64,000 nt of DNA from Bacillus canaveralius (GCF_002860125.1 NZ_PGVA01000004.1:186001-250000); one strand, 5' to 3'. Positions 9,011-18,630 are shown, counted from the stretch's first letter. Program-made: numbers and translations. Notes: generated from the sequence alone by a model not told the origin.

Positions 9011-9445
9011 ATGATGATTAAAAAGGTTGATCATATCGGCATCGCCGTGAAATCAATTTTGGAAGCGCTGCCTTTCTATACAGAAATTCTCAACCTACCA
9101 TTAATAGGTATGGAAGAGGTAGCAAGCGAGAAGCTTAAAGTGGCGTTTTTAGATGCAGGAAATATAAAGCTTGAGCTATTGGAGCCAATCGCAGCCGACA
9201 GTGCGGTGGCTAAATTTATTGAGAAACGCGGGGAAGGAATCCATCATGTTGCTTTTGGCGTTGAATCGATTCAAGAGCGAATCGAAGAAATCAGGACAAA
9301 AGGAATCAAGATGATTCACGATATTCCGAAAACTGGAGCTGGCGGGGCACTTGTTGCTTTTATGCATCCGAAATCAACAGGCAGTGTCCTCTTTGAATTA
9401 TGTGAAAAGAAAGGACTGAGGGAACAGAATGGCGGACATCTATGA
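9011..9445 (+). CDS. mce: methylmalonyl-CoA epimerase
   Basis: This VOC-superfamily metalloenzyme interconverts (S)- and (R)-methylmalonyl-CoA, supplying the isomer used by MutAB. The 144-residue protein opens with the characteristic KKVDHIGIAVKS, whose histidine is a metal ligand, and has GIHHVAFGV in the middle with a second metal histidine. ELLEPI and the C-terminal VLFELCEK provide further family features. The ATG at 9011 follows the strong SD aaaggagggg; an upstream frame extension is unsupported. It overlaps the next gene by 17 nt, so epimerase and carboxylase subunit are cotranslated (B. subtilis yqjC-yqjD order). Confidence 0.95.
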   Translation: MMIKKVDHIGIAVKSILEALPFYTEILNLPLIGMEEVASEKLKVAFLDAGNIKLELLEPIAADSAVAKFIEKRGEGIHHVAFGVESIQERIEEIRTKGIKMIHDIPKTGAGGALVAFMHPKSTGSVLFELCEKKGLREQNGGHL

Positions 9446-10979
9446 GAAAATAAATGAACTGTATGACCGCCGCCGCGAGGTAGAAATGGGCGGGGGAGAC
9501 GAACGAATTGAAAAGCAGCATGAGAAAGGGAAGCTGACGGCGAGAGAGAGAATTGAATTGCTCGTAGATCCCGGTACGTTTGTTGAACTGAATCCATTTA
9601 TTGAACACCGCTCGACAGATTTTGGGCTTGATAAACAAAAAGGCCCTGGAGACGGGGTGGTCACAGGTTACGGTAAGGTAAATGGCCGCCCGATTTATTT
9701 GTTTTCACAGGATTTTACCGTTTTTGGCGGTGCCTTGGGGGAAATGCATGCGAACAAAATTGCCAGCGTGATGGATTTGGCGGCAAAAAATGGAGCGCCT
9801 TTTATCGGCTTAAATGATTCCGGCGGAGCAAGAATCCAGGAAGGCGTTGTCTCATTGGATGGCTATGGCCAGATATTTTACCGAAATGCCATTTACTCCG
9901 GCGTCATTCCGCAAATATCGGTGATCCTCGGTCCATGTGCCGGCGGGGCGGTTTATTCTCCAGCGATTACCGACTTTGTATTTATGGTTGAGCAAACGAG
10001 CCAAATGTTTATTACCGGCCCGAAAGTAATTGAAACCGTTACAGGAGAAAAGATTTCCTCTGAAGATCTTGGCGGCGCTAAAGTACATAATGCGATTAGC
10101 GGTAATGCGCATTTTCGGGGTAAGACAGAGCAGGAGGTGATTGAGCAAGTTCGAGAGCTGTTAAGCTATTTGCCGCAAAATAATCAAGAAAAACCGCCTC
10201 ATAAGGAAGCCGATGAAATAGAAGATTATCGCCCTGATTTAACCGATGTGATTCCTTTTGATGCGGTTAGGCCGTACGATGTCAGACTTGTTGTTGAACA
10301 AGTCGTTGATGAGGACTCTTTTTTGGAAGTACATAAGGACTTTGCAAAAAATATCGTCGTCGGGCTTGCACGGATCAAAGGAGAAGTTGTCGGGCTTGTT
10401 TGCAACCAGCCAAAAGTGATGGCAGGCGGCCTTGATATTGATAGTTCAGATAAAGCGGCAAGGTTTATCCGTTTTTGTGATTCTTTCAATATACCGATCA
10501 TCACTTTTGAAGACGTAACCGGATTTTTCCCTGGGATTAAGCAGGAGCATGGTGGTATCATCCGCCACGGGGCAAAAATTTTATACGCTTATTCAGAAGC
10601 AACGGTTCCGAAATTGACGGTTATTTTAAGAAAAGCGTACGGAGGGGCGTATGTTGCGTTAAACAGTAAATCGATCGGTGCTGATCTCGTCTTTGCCTGG
10701 CCAAATGCAGAAATTGCTGTCATGGGTCCGCAGGGGGCAGCGAATATCATCTTTGCGCGCGAAATCCAAAACAGCGCTAAACCTGAAGCAACAAGGGCGC
10801 AAAAGATCGAAGAATACCGGGAGAAATTTGCCAATCCGTATGTGGCCGCTAGCAGAGGCATGGTCGATGATGTGATCGACCCGCGAGAAACGAGAATTAA
10901 ATTGGTCCAGGCACTTGAAATGATGCGGAATAAGAAAGAAACCCGCCCTCTTAAAAAGCATGGCAACATCCCGCTTTAA
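9429..10979 (+). CDS. yqjD: acyl-CoA carboxylase beta (carboxyltransferase) subunit, propionyl-CoA type
   Basis: This 516-residue crotonase-fold carboxyltransferase transfers CO2 from carboxybiotin to an acyl-CoA. It is most likely the propionyl-CoA carboxylase beta subunit, because it is fused in an operon with methylmalonyl-CoA epimerase and the mutase genes are nearby. Both oxyanion motifs are visible: GGARIQEG with CAGGAVYSP in the N-half, and KAYGGAYVAL in the C-half. No biotin carboxylase or biotin-carrier gene lies in the window, so the alpha subunit must be encoded elsewhere. A methylmalonyl-CoA decarboxylase role is an alternative for this family. Confidence 0.92.
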   Translation: MADIYEKINELYDRRREVEMGGGDERIEKQHEKGKLTARERIELLVDPGTFVELNPFIEHRSTDFGLDKQKGPGDGVVTGYGKVNGRPIYLFSQDFTVFGGALGEMHANKIASVMDLAAKNGAPFIGLNDSGGARIQEGVVSLDGYGQIFYRNAIYSGVIPQISVILGPCAGGAVYSPAITDFVFMVEQTSQMFITGPKVIETVTGEKISSEDLGGAKVHNAISGNAHFRGKTEQEVIEQVRELLSYLPQNNQEKPPHKEADEIEDYRPDLTDVIPFDAVRPYDVRLVVEQVVDEDSFLEVHKDFAKNIVVGLARIKGEVVGLVCNQPKVMAGGLDIDSSDKAARFIRFCDSFNIPIITFEDVTGFFPGIKQEHGGIIRHGAKILYAYSEATVPKLTVILRKAYGGAYVALNSKSIGADLVFAWPNAEIAVMGPQGAANIIFAREIQNSAKPEATRAQKIEEYREKFANPYVAASRGMVDDVIDPRETRIKLVQALEMMRNKKETRPLKKHGNIPL

Positions 10980-11054
10980 ACGTGCTCATTCATTGCTTGA
11001 TGAATATCGTAAAAGGTATACTAGCATAGTGAGCATATAACAGGGGGTAATAAA

Positions 11055-12176
11055 ATGATCAATCAGGAACGTCTATTAAATGAGTTTCTTGAGTTAGTGC
11101 AAATCGATTCGGAAACGAAACATGAAACTGAAATTGCTAAAGTTTTAAAACAGAAATTCAGAGATTTAGGATTAGAAGTTTACGAAGACGATACAACCGC
11201 GCAAACCGGTCATGGTGCCGGGAATCTCATTTGTACCCTGGGCGGGACTAAAGATGGTGCAGACACGATTTATTTTACATCCCACATGGACACAGTTGTC
11301 CCTGCCAATGGAGTAAAGCCTTCTATTAAAGACGGATATGTAGTGACCGACGGAACAACGATTCTCGGGGCGGATGATAAAGCCGGGCTCGCGGTCATGC
11401 TTGAAACGGTCCGCGTCTTGAAGGAAGAAAATCTTCCCCATGGGACGATTCAATTTATTATTACCGTGGGGGAAGAATCCGGCCTCATTGGTGCCAAAGC
11501 GCTTGATCCTTCCTTACTAAAAGCGAAATACGGCTTTGCGCTGGACAGCGATGGCAAGGTTGGAAACGTCGTTGTTGCAGCTCCTACCCAGGCCAAAGTG
11601 GCAGCGATTATCCACGGCAAAACGGCCCATGCCGGTGTTGCTCCTGAGAAGGGTGTTTCTGCGATTACGATTGCGGCCAAAGCGGTCTCAAAAATGCCGC
11701 TTGGCAGAATTGATGAAGAAACAACTGCCAATATCGGCCGCTTTGAAGGCGGGACACAGACGAATATAGTTTGTGACAGGGTTGACATATTAGCGGAAGC
11801 GCGCTCGCTGATCCCGGAAAAAATGGAAGCCCAGGTCCGCAAGATGAAGGCAGCTTTTGAAGCAGCTGCAGAGGAACGAGGCGGAAAAGCTGATGTCGAT
11901 ATTCAGGTTATGTATCCCGGCTTCAAGTACGGTGACGGAGACCATGTTGTTGAAATAGCCAAAAAAGCAGCCGCAAGAATCGGCCGCAGCTGCGAACTCC
12001 AAAAAAGCGGGGGCGGCAGCGATGCCAACGTGATCGCCGGTTTCGGCATCCCAACGGTCAATCTCGCTGTCGGTTATGAGGAAATTCATACAACTAACGA
12101 GCGGATGCCGATTGAAGAGTTAAACAAACTTGCAGAAATGGTGATTGCCATTATCGCGGAAGTAACTGAAGCTTAA
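11055..12176 (+). CDS. yqjE: M20-family peptidase, PepT-like (YqjE)
   Basis: This cytoplasmic zinc aminopeptidase of the M20/M28 clan resembles tripeptidase T and is 373 residues long. Metal-binding and catalytic motifs are visible: TSHMDTVVP (His and Asp ligands), GADDKAGLAV, TVGEESGLIGAK with the catalytic Glu pair, and HTTNER near the C-terminus. The central dimerisation (lid) domain follows AAIIHGKTAHAG. It has its own SD (cagggggtaa) and a terminator directly behind it, so it is likely monocistronic. Substrate preference cannot be read from the sequence. Confidence 0.9.
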   Translation: MINQERLLNEFLELVQIDSETKHETEIAKVLKQKFRDLGLEVYEDDTTAQTGHGAGNLICTLGGTKDGADTIYFTSHMDTVVPANGVKPSIKDGYVVTDGTTILGADDKAGLAVMLETVRVLKEENLPHGTIQFIITVGEESGLIGAKALDPSLLKAKYGFALDSDGKVGNVVVAAPTQAKVAAIIHGKTAHAGVAPEKGVSAITIAAKAVSKMPLGRIDEETTANIGRFEGGTQTNIVCDRVDILAEARSLIPEKMEAQVRKMKAAFEAAAEERGGKADVDIQVMYPGFKYGDGDHVVEIAKKAAARIGRSCELQKSGGGSDANVIAGFGIPTVNLAVGYEEIHTTNERMPIEELNKLAEMVIAIIAEVTEA

Positions 12177-12183
12177 CCAATGA

Positions 12184-12207
12184 GGGAGCCATTGTGGTTC
12201 CCTTTTT
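12184..12207 (+). terminator. terminator of yqjE
   Basis: An 8-bp stem (gggagcca / tggttccc, one G-U pair) with a 3-nt loop is followed by TTTTT. Confidence 0.8.
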
Positions 12208-12307
12208 CATATAAAAATTCCTATTTACTATAGACAAATGACCTAGGTAATTTGTAATATAAAAGGTAGGTAAATATTGGTGTGTTTATATAATAGGGGG
12301 AATGAAC

Positions 12308-12784
12308 GTGAGTGAAATAAAAAAAGTGGTTGTTTTTCAGGTGGGAAGTGAAGATTATGCGATCCCAATCGAAAATGTTATCTCCATCGAAAAAATGGAG
12401 GGGGCAACGCCGATTCCCCACCTTCCGGAATATGTAAACGGGATTGTTAAGGTAAGAGGAGAATTAATACCTGTCATCGACTTTGAAAACATTTTATATA
12501 AGCGCAGTTTGGAGATCACTGAGCAAACAAGATTAATCGTCCTGCAAACAGATGATCTGGCGCTTGGCGTACTTGTGAAAGATGCGAAAGAAATTCTCGA
12601 TATCCCGTCCGATGCTCTAAAGCAGATCGGCTTAATCGCCTATCAAAAGACAAATTACTTCACCGGTGTAGCCAATCTGGATCAGCGTCTTATCACGATT
12701 ATCGATCCATCCATTCTAGTCCAGTCGCTTGAAGGGATCAAAGAGATTCGAGAACATATGCAGGGTCAGGCACAAACAAATTAA
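12308..12784 (+). CDS. CheW-domain protein, orphan
   Basis: The 158-residue protein consists of a single CheW domain (VVFQVGSEDYAIPIENV, GIVKVRGELIPVID, RLIVLQ, GVANLDQRLITIID). CheW couples chemoreceptors to the CheA kinase. No chemotaxis gene lies nearby. A GTG at 12308 is 7 nt after GGGGG and is preferred; an ATG at 12302 would leave only 1 nt. An 18-bp near-palindrome (12236-12253) lies upstream, and a terminator follows, so it is a single-gene unit. It could be an auxiliary coupling protein or a CheV lacking its receiver domain; no receiver domain is present. Confidence 0.85.
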   Translation: MSEIKKVVVFQVGSEDYAIPIENVISIEKMEGATPIPHLPEYVNGIVKVRGELIPVIDFENILYKRSLEITEQTRLIVLQTDDLALGVLVKDAKEILDIPSDALKQIGLIAYQKTNYFTGVANLDQRLITIIDPSILVQSLEGIKEIREHMQGQAQTN

Positions 12785-12796
12785 TTTTCAAACAGG

Positions 12797-12827
12797 AAAC
12801 AGCTCTTCGATTGGGCTGTTTTTTTTA
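12797..12827 (+). terminator. terminator of the cheW-like gene
   Basis: A 7-bp stem (aaacagc / gctgttt) with an 11-nt loop is followed by a long T-tract. Confidence 0.75.
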
Positions 12828-12850
12828 ATTGGCCTAAAAAGCGCTGGTCA

Positions 12851-12884
12851 AGAACGTGTGTTTGTGAATGATTTCTGGTAAAAT
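12851..12884 (+). promoter_or_regulatory. LexA-like box and -10 element before dinB
   Basis: agaacgtgtgtttg at 12851-12864 differs by one base from GAAC-N4-GTTC, the core of the Bacillus SOS box. TAAAAT at 12879-12884 could be the -10. The gene downstream is a translesion polymerase, so SOS control is plausible, but the second half-site is imperfect. Confidence 0.4.
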
Positions 12885-12918
12885 AAAGACAGAATCCGAA
12901 AATCAGGGAAGTGCCGGC

Positions 12919-14205
12919 ATGAAAGAGATGTATCCAAAAAAGGGCCGAGTCATTTTGCACGTAGATATGAACAGTTTCTATGCTTCTGTCGAGATGGCAT
13001 ATGATCCATCTTTGAAGGGGAAGCCGCTTGCGATTGCCGGCAATGTTGAAGAACGGCGCGGCATTATTGTAACCTGCAGCTATGAGGCAAGGAAATTCGG
13101 CGTTAAAACAACGATGACTTTATGGGAAGCCCGCAAGCTTTGTCCACAGCTGATTGTCAAAAAGCCGAATTTTGAAAGATATCGGGCCGCTTCAATTGGA
13201 ATGTTCGAGATCCTGCGGCAATTTTCCGACCTCGTCGAGCCGGTTTCAATCGATGAAGGGTATATGGATATCACGGAAAGCCATGAACTTGGCGAACCGC
13301 TTCTAATAGCCGAAACGATCCAAAACAGGATTTATGAGCAGCTTGACCTGCCCTGCAGCATCGGGATTGCTCCGAATAAATTTCTTGCCAAAATGGCATC
13401 CGATATGAAAAAACCAATGGGGATTACAATCCTAAGAAAGCGCGATGTACCAAAAATTCTCTGGCCGCTGCCTGTCGGGGAGATGTATGGGATCGGTAAA
13501 AAGACGGCTGAAAAATTAGCTGCAATTGGAATTCACACAATTGGCGATCTCGCGGCCGCAGATCTGATTCCTTTGAAGAAGCACCTCGGGATTAATGGAG
13601 CGAGGCTGAAAGAACGCGCGAACGGCGAAGACCGCAGGCCCGTTGACCCTGAATCTGTGTCCGATTTTAAAAGCGTCGGCAATTCGACGACCCTTCCAAA
13701 GGATGTCGCCAATCAGCAGGCTCTTCTTCATGTTCTTGAAGGCCTGTCCGAAAAGGTGGCAATCAGGCTGAAGAGAAAGCAGGTTGTCGCGGCAAACATT
13801 GCAGTGACAATCCGCTATAAGGACAGAAAAACCATTACGAGAAGCAGAAAGCTCGACAACCCGATCAGCCGCAAAGAGGAAATACATTCTGCGGCCGGAC
13901 AGCTTTTTTTAAAGCATTGGAACGGTGACCCGGTCAGGCTGTTGGGAGTCACCGGGACAGATCTTCAGGAAAAAGGACAGGCAATCAAACAGCTTGATCT
14001 ATTTTCGTTTGAAGAAGACGCTAAAAAGGAGCCCCTGCTGCAAACGGTTGAAAAGCTGAGGGAGAAATATGGCAAACATATCATCGAACATGCAGGGTCA
14101 CTGGCGGACAAGGACGGACAGAATCCGAAAATTGGCACAGATACAAGCTTCAACAAAGATTTTTTGCATACATTTCCGAGTGAGCAAGATAAAAAAAATG
14201 AATAA
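12919..14205 (+). CDS. dinB: DNA polymerase IV (Y-family, YqjH/PolY1)
   Basis: This is an error-prone translesion DNA polymerase. The 428-residue protein has the family order: N-terminal HVDMNSFYASVE with catalytic Asp, the PVSIDEGYMD motif with the Asp/Glu pair, a helix-hairpin-helix region (MYGIGKKTAEKLAAIGI), and a little-finger domain. A C-terminal clamp-binding peptide (KQLDLF) is visible. I start at ATG 12919 (MKEMYPKKGRVI), matching the B. subtilis YqjH N-terminus; an ATG at 12868 would add 17 non-conserved residues. It may belong to the SOS regulon (see the box upstream). Confidence 0.94.
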   Translation: MKEMYPKKGRVILHVDMNSFYASVEMAYDPSLKGKPLAIAGNVEERRGIIVTCSYEARKFGVKTTMTLWEARKLCPQLIVKKPNFERYRAASIGMFEILRQFSDLVEPVSIDEGYMDITESHELGEPLLIAETIQNRIYEQLDLPCSIGIAPNKFLAKMASDMKKPMGITILRKRDVPKILWPLPVGEMYGIGKKTAEKLAAIGIHTIGDLAAADLIPLKKHLGINGARLKERANGEDRRPVDPESVSDFKSVGNSTTLPKDVANQQALLHVLEGLSEKVAIRLKRKQVVAANIAVTIRYKDRKTITRSRKLDNPISRKEEIHSAAGQLFLKHWNGDPVRLLGVTGTDLQEKGQAIKQLDLFSFEEDAKKEPLLQTVEKLREKYGKHIIEHAGSLADKDGQNPKIGTDTSFNKDFLHTFPSEQDKKNE

Positions 14206-14392
14206 AGCATCAGCCGCTCTGGATGAATTCGCCTGTAAACGTTTAAATTAAGGATAACAGGGTTGTTTAGTTGCATCTCAATTTGAAACTTGCTAAAGTT
14301 AAGTGGGTTATTCTATATGATCCATTGCTGCAGATACTGGCAGTTAATGTGTGGTTGAATACATTTTTAGGTTTAGAAGGGACGTTTTTTAC

Positions 14393-15802
14393 ATGACAAA
14401 ACAACAAATCGGCGTCATCGGTTTGGCGGTAATGGGAAAAAACCTCGCCATGAATATCGAGAGCAGGGGCTATACAGTCTCTGTTTATAACCGCTCCCGT
14501 GAAAAAACGGACGAGATGCTTGAGGAAACACAGGGAAAAAACATTATTGGTACATACTCTATGGAAGAATTCGTTCAATCTCTTGAGATTCCCCGCAAAA
14601 TTTTACTTATGGTCAAAGCGGGTGGACCAACAGACGCTACGATTGAGCAATTAAAGCCGCTCCTCGACAAAGGCGACATTGTCATCGATGGCGGAAATAC
14701 ATTCTTTGTTGATACACAACGCCGCAATAAGGAGTTGAGCGAGCTCGGCATCCATTTTATCGGAACTGGTGTCTCCGGCGGTGAAGAAGGCGCGCTGAAG
14801 GGTCCTTCCATCATGCCAGGCGGCCAGAAGGAAGCCTATGATCTCGTTGCACCTATATTTAAAGACATTTCCGCTAAGGTAAACGGTGAGCCTTGTACGA
14901 CTTACATTGGTCCCGATGGTGCCGGCCATTACGTGAAAATGGTTCACAACGGAATCGAATATGGCGATATGCAGCTAATTTCCGAATCGTACTTCCTGTT
15001 AAAAAATGTGCTTGGCTTAAGCGCAGGGGAACTGCATGAAGTGTTTGCCGACTGGAATAAGGGTGAGCTTGACAGCTACTTAATCGAAATTACCGCGGAC
15101 ATCTTCACAAAAGTGGATGAAGAAACAGGAAAACCGCTCGTTGATGTGATTCTTGATACAGCGGGACAAAAGGGAACAGGAAAATGGACGAGCCAAAGCG
15201 CGCTCGATTTGGGCGTGCCGCTGCCAATTATTACTGAGTCCGTGTTTGCCCGCTTCATTTCAGCTATGAAGGAAGAACGTGTTCATGCAAGCAAAATTTT
15301 AAGCGGACCAGAGGTTCAAGCTTTTACCGGTGACAGACAAGCGTTTATTGAATCAGTTCGCAAGGCATTGTACATGAGCAAAATCTGTTCTTACGCCCAA
15401 GGTTTTGCGCAAATGCGGGCTGCTTCCGAAGAATACGGTTGGGACCTCCAGTACGGTGAAATCGCGATGATTTTCCGAGGCGGATGTATCATTCGTGCCC
15501 AGTTCCTGCAAAAAATCAAAGAAGCGTATGACCGTGATCCAGGCCTGAAAAACCTGCTGCTTGATCCTTACTTTAAGGAGATTGTTGAAAGCTACCAAAA
15601 GGCATTGCGTGAAATAATCGGGTCGGCCGTCCAAAACGGAATTCCGGTACCGTCATTCGCAGCTGCTCTTTCCTATTATGACAGCTATCGCACTGAGACG
15701 CTCCCGGCGAACCTGCTTCAAGCGCAACGCGATTACTTCGGTGCCCATACGTACCAACGAATCGACAAAGAAGGAATTTTTCACACTGAGTGGATGGAAT
15801 AA
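14393..15802 (+). CDS. gndA: 6-phosphogluconate dehydrogenase, NADP-dependent, decarboxylating
   Basis: This enzyme oxidises 6-phosphogluconate to ribulose 5-phosphate plus CO2 and NADPH, the third step of the oxidative pentose phosphate pathway. The 469-residue protein begins with the Rossmann motif [13 protein letters not shown]. It has NRSREKT for NADP binding, [11 protein letters not shown], the catalytic [13 protein letters not shown], and a long helical C-terminal dimer domain. The ATG at 14393 follows agaaggga; an in-frame start at 14351 would add a non-family extension. zwf lies only 1.2 kb downstream on the other strand, supporting the pathway call (B. subtilis yqjI). Confidence 0.96.
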   Translation: MTKQQIGVIGLAVMGKNLAMNIESRGYTVSVYNRSREKTDEMLEETQGKNIIGTYSMEEFVQSLEIPRKILLMVKAGGPTDATIEQLKPLLDKGDIVIDGGNTFFVDTQRRNKELSELGIHFIGTGVSGGEEGALKGPSIMPGGQKEAYDLVAPIFKDISAKVNGEPCTTYIGPDGAGHYVKMVHNGIEYGDMQLISESYFLLKNVLGLSAGELHEVFADWNKGELDSYLIEITADIFTKVDEETGKPLVDVILDTAGQKGTGKWTSQSALDLGVPLPIITESVFARFISAMKEERVHASKILSGPEVQAFTGDRQAFIESVRKALYMSKICSYAQGFAQMRAASEEYGWDLQYGEIAMIFRGGCIIRAQFLQKIKEAYDRDPGLKNLLLDPYFKEIVESYQKALREIIGSAVQNGIPVPSFAAALSYYDSYRTETLPANLLQAQRDYFGAHTYQRIDKEGIFHTEWME

Positions 15803-15806
15803 AACA

Positions 15807-15842
15807 AAAACAGTGCACCTATATGGGGAGCACTGTTTTTTT
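15807..15842 (+). terminator. terminator of gndA
   Basis: A perfect 10-bp stem (aaaacagtgc / gcactgtttt) with a 13-nt loop is followed by a T-run. The 238 bp from here to the next gene show no further recognisable element apart from AT-rich promoter-like sequence. Confidence 0.8.
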
Positions 15843-16080
15843 CTACCCGCAGCACCAGACATAATAATTTTATGCCCAACCTGACAGCCAATAACGTATT
15901 GACACAAGCCCAATGCCAAGCAGCGGTTTCAATTGCCGGGAGCAGGGTATACGGTTATCGTGAAATGTTGCGAAAGGATAATAGGTCTGAAATGATCATT
16001 TTGATTAAAAATGAAACTTTTCCCCGATAAAAACAGTCAATAACAATAGAATTCTTTTAAAAAGAAAAGGAGAACAATCC

Positions 16081-16995
16081 ATGTTGAGACGATCTTTAAA
16101 ATGGTTTGCGATGTTTGTGGTATTATCATTGATGTTTACTATAAACGGAACCGCCTTTGCAGACAGCGGGAAAGAAGAAGAGAGCATTAACGAAAAATTC
16201 GGCCTGCCGATTGTCGTCTACGGCGAAGCCTTATCAGAAGCACAAAAAGATAAAGTCCGTGAGTTACTTGAAGTGACGGATCCGAGCAAAGTGGAGGAAA
16301 TCACCGTGACCGGAGAGGATCTGGTCCATTATATAAAAGGTGATCCCCATTCAAATATGTATTCCTCAGCTAAAATAACACGAAAAGATGCTGGCGAAGG
16401 CCTCGTGATCAATCAGGTGACGCCGGAGAACATTACCGAAGTAACCGATGAAATGTATTCAAATGCTTTGTTAACCGCAGGTGTTGAAGACGCCGTTGTT
16501 GATGTTGCTTCACCGGTGAAGGTGAGCGGCCATTCTGCCTTAGTCGGCATTTATAAAGCTTACGATCAGGGAGAGGGTGCTCCACTGGATCAGGAGCGCA
16601 CGGAGGTTGCCAATGATGAATTAAATCTGGCTACCGATCTGGCAAAAAAGGAAGGGCTTGATCAAGACAAGGTGAGTGAGTTGCTGACGGAGATCAAGAA
16701 GGAAATTGCTGAACAAAATCCGGCGACAAAAGAAGAAATCGAGCAAATTGTTGATGACAAGCTTAAGGCGCTTGAAATCAATTTAAGTCCGGAAGACAGG
16801 CAGCTTTTGATTGATCTGTTTGAAAGAATGCGCGCTTTGAATATAAATTTTGACAATGTCCGAAACCAGCTTGAGGATTTAACGAGTGACATTCAGAAAA
16901 GGATTGATGAAGCTGTTGGTAATGAAGGCTTTCTCCAATCTGTTTCAAATTTCTTTAAAGAATTGATCGACAGCATTAAAGGCTTGTTTTCATAA
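16081..16995 (+). CDS. ypuA: DUF1002 secreted protein, YpuA-like
   Basis: This 304-residue protein has a Sec signal peptide (MLRRSLKWFAMF to about residue 27, ending TAFA), so it is exported. The mature part resembles DUF1002 proteins such as B. subtilis YpuA: FGLPIVVYGEAL, then VTGEDLVHYI and the acidic, coiled-coil-prone C-terminal third. The function is unknown. In B. subtilis, ypuA sits near ppiB/lysA; here it lies between gndA and zwf, so it has moved. A good SD (aaaggagaac) precedes the ATG, and a strong bidirectional terminator follows. Confidence 0.82.
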   Translation: MLRRSLKWFAMFVVLSLMFTINGTAFADSGKEEESINEKFGLPIVVYGEALSEAQKDKVRELLEVTDPSKVEEITVTGEDLVHYIKGDPHSNMYSSAKITRKDAGEGLVINQVTPENITEVTDEMYSNALLTAGVEDAVVDVASPVKVSGHSALVGIYKAYDQGEGAPLDQERTEVANDELNLATDLAKKEGLDQDKVSELLTEIKKEIAEQNPATKEEIEQIVDDKLKALEINLSPEDRQLLIDLFERMRALNINFDNVRNQLEDLTSDIQKRIDEAVGNEGFLQSVSNFFKELIDSIKGLFS

Positions 16996-17017
16996 GAATT
17001 TAGAGGAATCGGGATAT

Positions 17018-17055
17018 AAAATACCCCCTGCCAAAAAATCGACAGGGGGTATTTT
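17018..17055. terminator. bidirectional terminator between ypuA and zwf
   Basis: A perfect 13-bp stem (aaaataccccctg / cagggggtatttt) with a 12-nt loop has A- and T-tracts on both sides. It serves the convergent ypuA (plus) and zwf (minus). Confidence 0.9.
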
Positions 17056-18554
17056 TAACAATTTTCTACTTCTAAATCTGTAACTGGCCACCAGAAAAAT
17101 CCATCTTTTGCAAGCAGTTCATCTGCTGCATCGGGACCCATCGACCCAGATTCGTAATTCGGGAAGTTTTGTTCCTTTGTGCTTTCCCATACGTCAGAGA
17201 TTTTATCAACAAAATTCCAGGATAGGGCAACCTCATCCCAATGCGTAAAATTTGTCGCATCTCCACGCATGCAATCATAAAGAAGTTTTTCGTAGGCTTC
17301 AGGTGTGTTGATTCCGTCAATGTCCTTATTGGCGAAATTTAATTTGACCTGGGTCGCCTCGGTGTTCTTCCCTGACTTTTTCGCGTTTAAATGCAGGGTG
17401 ATACCTTCTTCAGGCTGAATGTGAATAACAAGCAGGTTCGGATTTAATGTTTGTTCCGTTTGATAATATAAATTCATCGGCACATCCTGGAATTGAATGA
17501 CAATCTTTGTTGATTTTGCTTTCATCCGTTTACCTGTCCGAATATAGATTGGAACACCGGCCCAGCGGAAATTATCGATCAACAGTTTTCCGGCCACGAA
17601 TGTTTCTGTATTTGAGTTCTCGTCGACCATCTGCTCCTGCCGGTAAGCAGGGACTGGTGTGCTATTTATCTGGCCTGCGCCGTACTGGCCGCGGACAAAC
17701 GCGTTGTTCACCTCTTGCCCTTCTAAAGGACGTAGCGCCCGCAACACCTTGACTTTCTCTGAGCGAATTTCATCTGTCGTTAAGCGGATCGGCGGTTCCA
17801 TCGCGAGCAAGGCAACCATTTGCAGCATATGGTTTTGCACCATATCGCGCAGTGCGCCGCTCTTTTCGTAATAACGTCCCCGTTCTTCGACACCGAGCGT
17901 CTCACTCGAAGTGACTTGAATGTTGGAAATGAAGCGGTTATTCCAAAGCGGTTCGAAAATTGCGTTGGCAAAGCGAATCACTTCAATGTTTTGCACCATT
18001 TCCTTGCCGAGATAATGATCGATCCGGTAAACCTCGTCCTCATTAAAGGCGGTCCGAATCCGGCTGTTCAGCTCTTTCGCGGACTCAAGATCGTGCCCAA
18101 ACGGCTTTTCAATGACAAGCCGTTTAAAGCCGGGAACATCGGTCAACCCATCATGCTTTAAATGCTCGGCAATTGTGCCGAAAAATTCAGGAGCCATTGC
18201 CAGATAAAAAATTCGATTTCCTTCCAGCGAATAATGCTGATCCAATTCTCCTGCCATGTTTTTTAATACTTGATAGGAGCTTGAATCGGTCACGTCGTGA
18301 GAATGGTAGTAAAAGCGGGACGTGAAGTCGTCAAGATTTTCGCTGCTGTCGCTCGATACCTGCAGCGAGTCAGCAACGCTTTTTTGAAATTCTTCATTCG
18401 TAAGAGGACGTCGTGCAACGCCAATGACGGCGAATCGTTCCAGCTTACCTTTTTTATAAAGATTATATAAAGACGGAAATAACTTCCGTTTTGCTAAATC
18501 TCCTGTCGCACCAAATAACATGATTAGCGCAGTTGGTTTTTCGTTCTGTTTCAC
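17055..18554 (-). CDS. zwf: glucose-6-phosphate 1-dehydrogenase
   Basis: This enzyme oxidises glucose 6-phosphate to 6-phosphogluconolactone with NADP, the committed step of the oxidative pentose phosphate pathway. The 499-residue protein has the N-terminal dinucleotide motif FGATGDLAKRK, EKPFGHD, and the active-site RIDHYLGKE with its substrate-binding His and Lys. The start is GTG, after gagaggtcc. The 3' end touches a shared terminator with ypuA. Its partner gndA is on the opposite strand 1.2 kb away; no pgl gene is seen in the window. Confidence 0.96.
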   Translation of the reverse strand: MKQNEKPTALIMLFGATGDLAKRKLFPSLYNLYKKGKLERFAVIGVARRPLTNEEFQKSVADSLQVSSDSSENLDDFTSRFYYHSHDVTDSSSYQVLKNMAGELDQHYSLEGNRIFYLAMAPEFFGTIAEHLKHDGLTDVPGFKRLVIEKPFGHDLESAKELNSRIRTAFNEDEVYRIDHYLGKEMVQNIEVIRFANAIFEPLWNNRFISNIQVTSSETLGVEERGRYYEKSGALRDMVQNHMLQMVALLAMEPPIRLTTDEIRSEKVKVLRALRPLEGQEVNNAFVRGQYGAGQINSTPVPAYRQEQMVDENSNTETFVAGKLLIDNFRWAGVPIYIRTGKRMKAKSTKIVIQFQDVPMNLYYQTEQTLNPNLLVIHIQPEEGITLHLNAKKSGKNTEATQVKLNFANKDIDGINTPEAYEKLLYDCMRGDATNFTHWDEVALSWNFVDKISDVWESTKEQNFPNYESGSMGPDAADELLAKDGFFWWPVTDLEVENC

Positions 18555-18630
18555 GATTTAAGGACCTCTCTTTACCTGAAAAATTTATGTACATATTCAT
18601 TTTTGAAACATTGACCTATACAAGTATAAA

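Noticed and set aside
12236-12253. FapR operator for aaatgacctaggtaattt
   Set aside because: The centre resembles a FapR site superficially, but the flanks do not match, and the downstream gene is not fatty-acid related.
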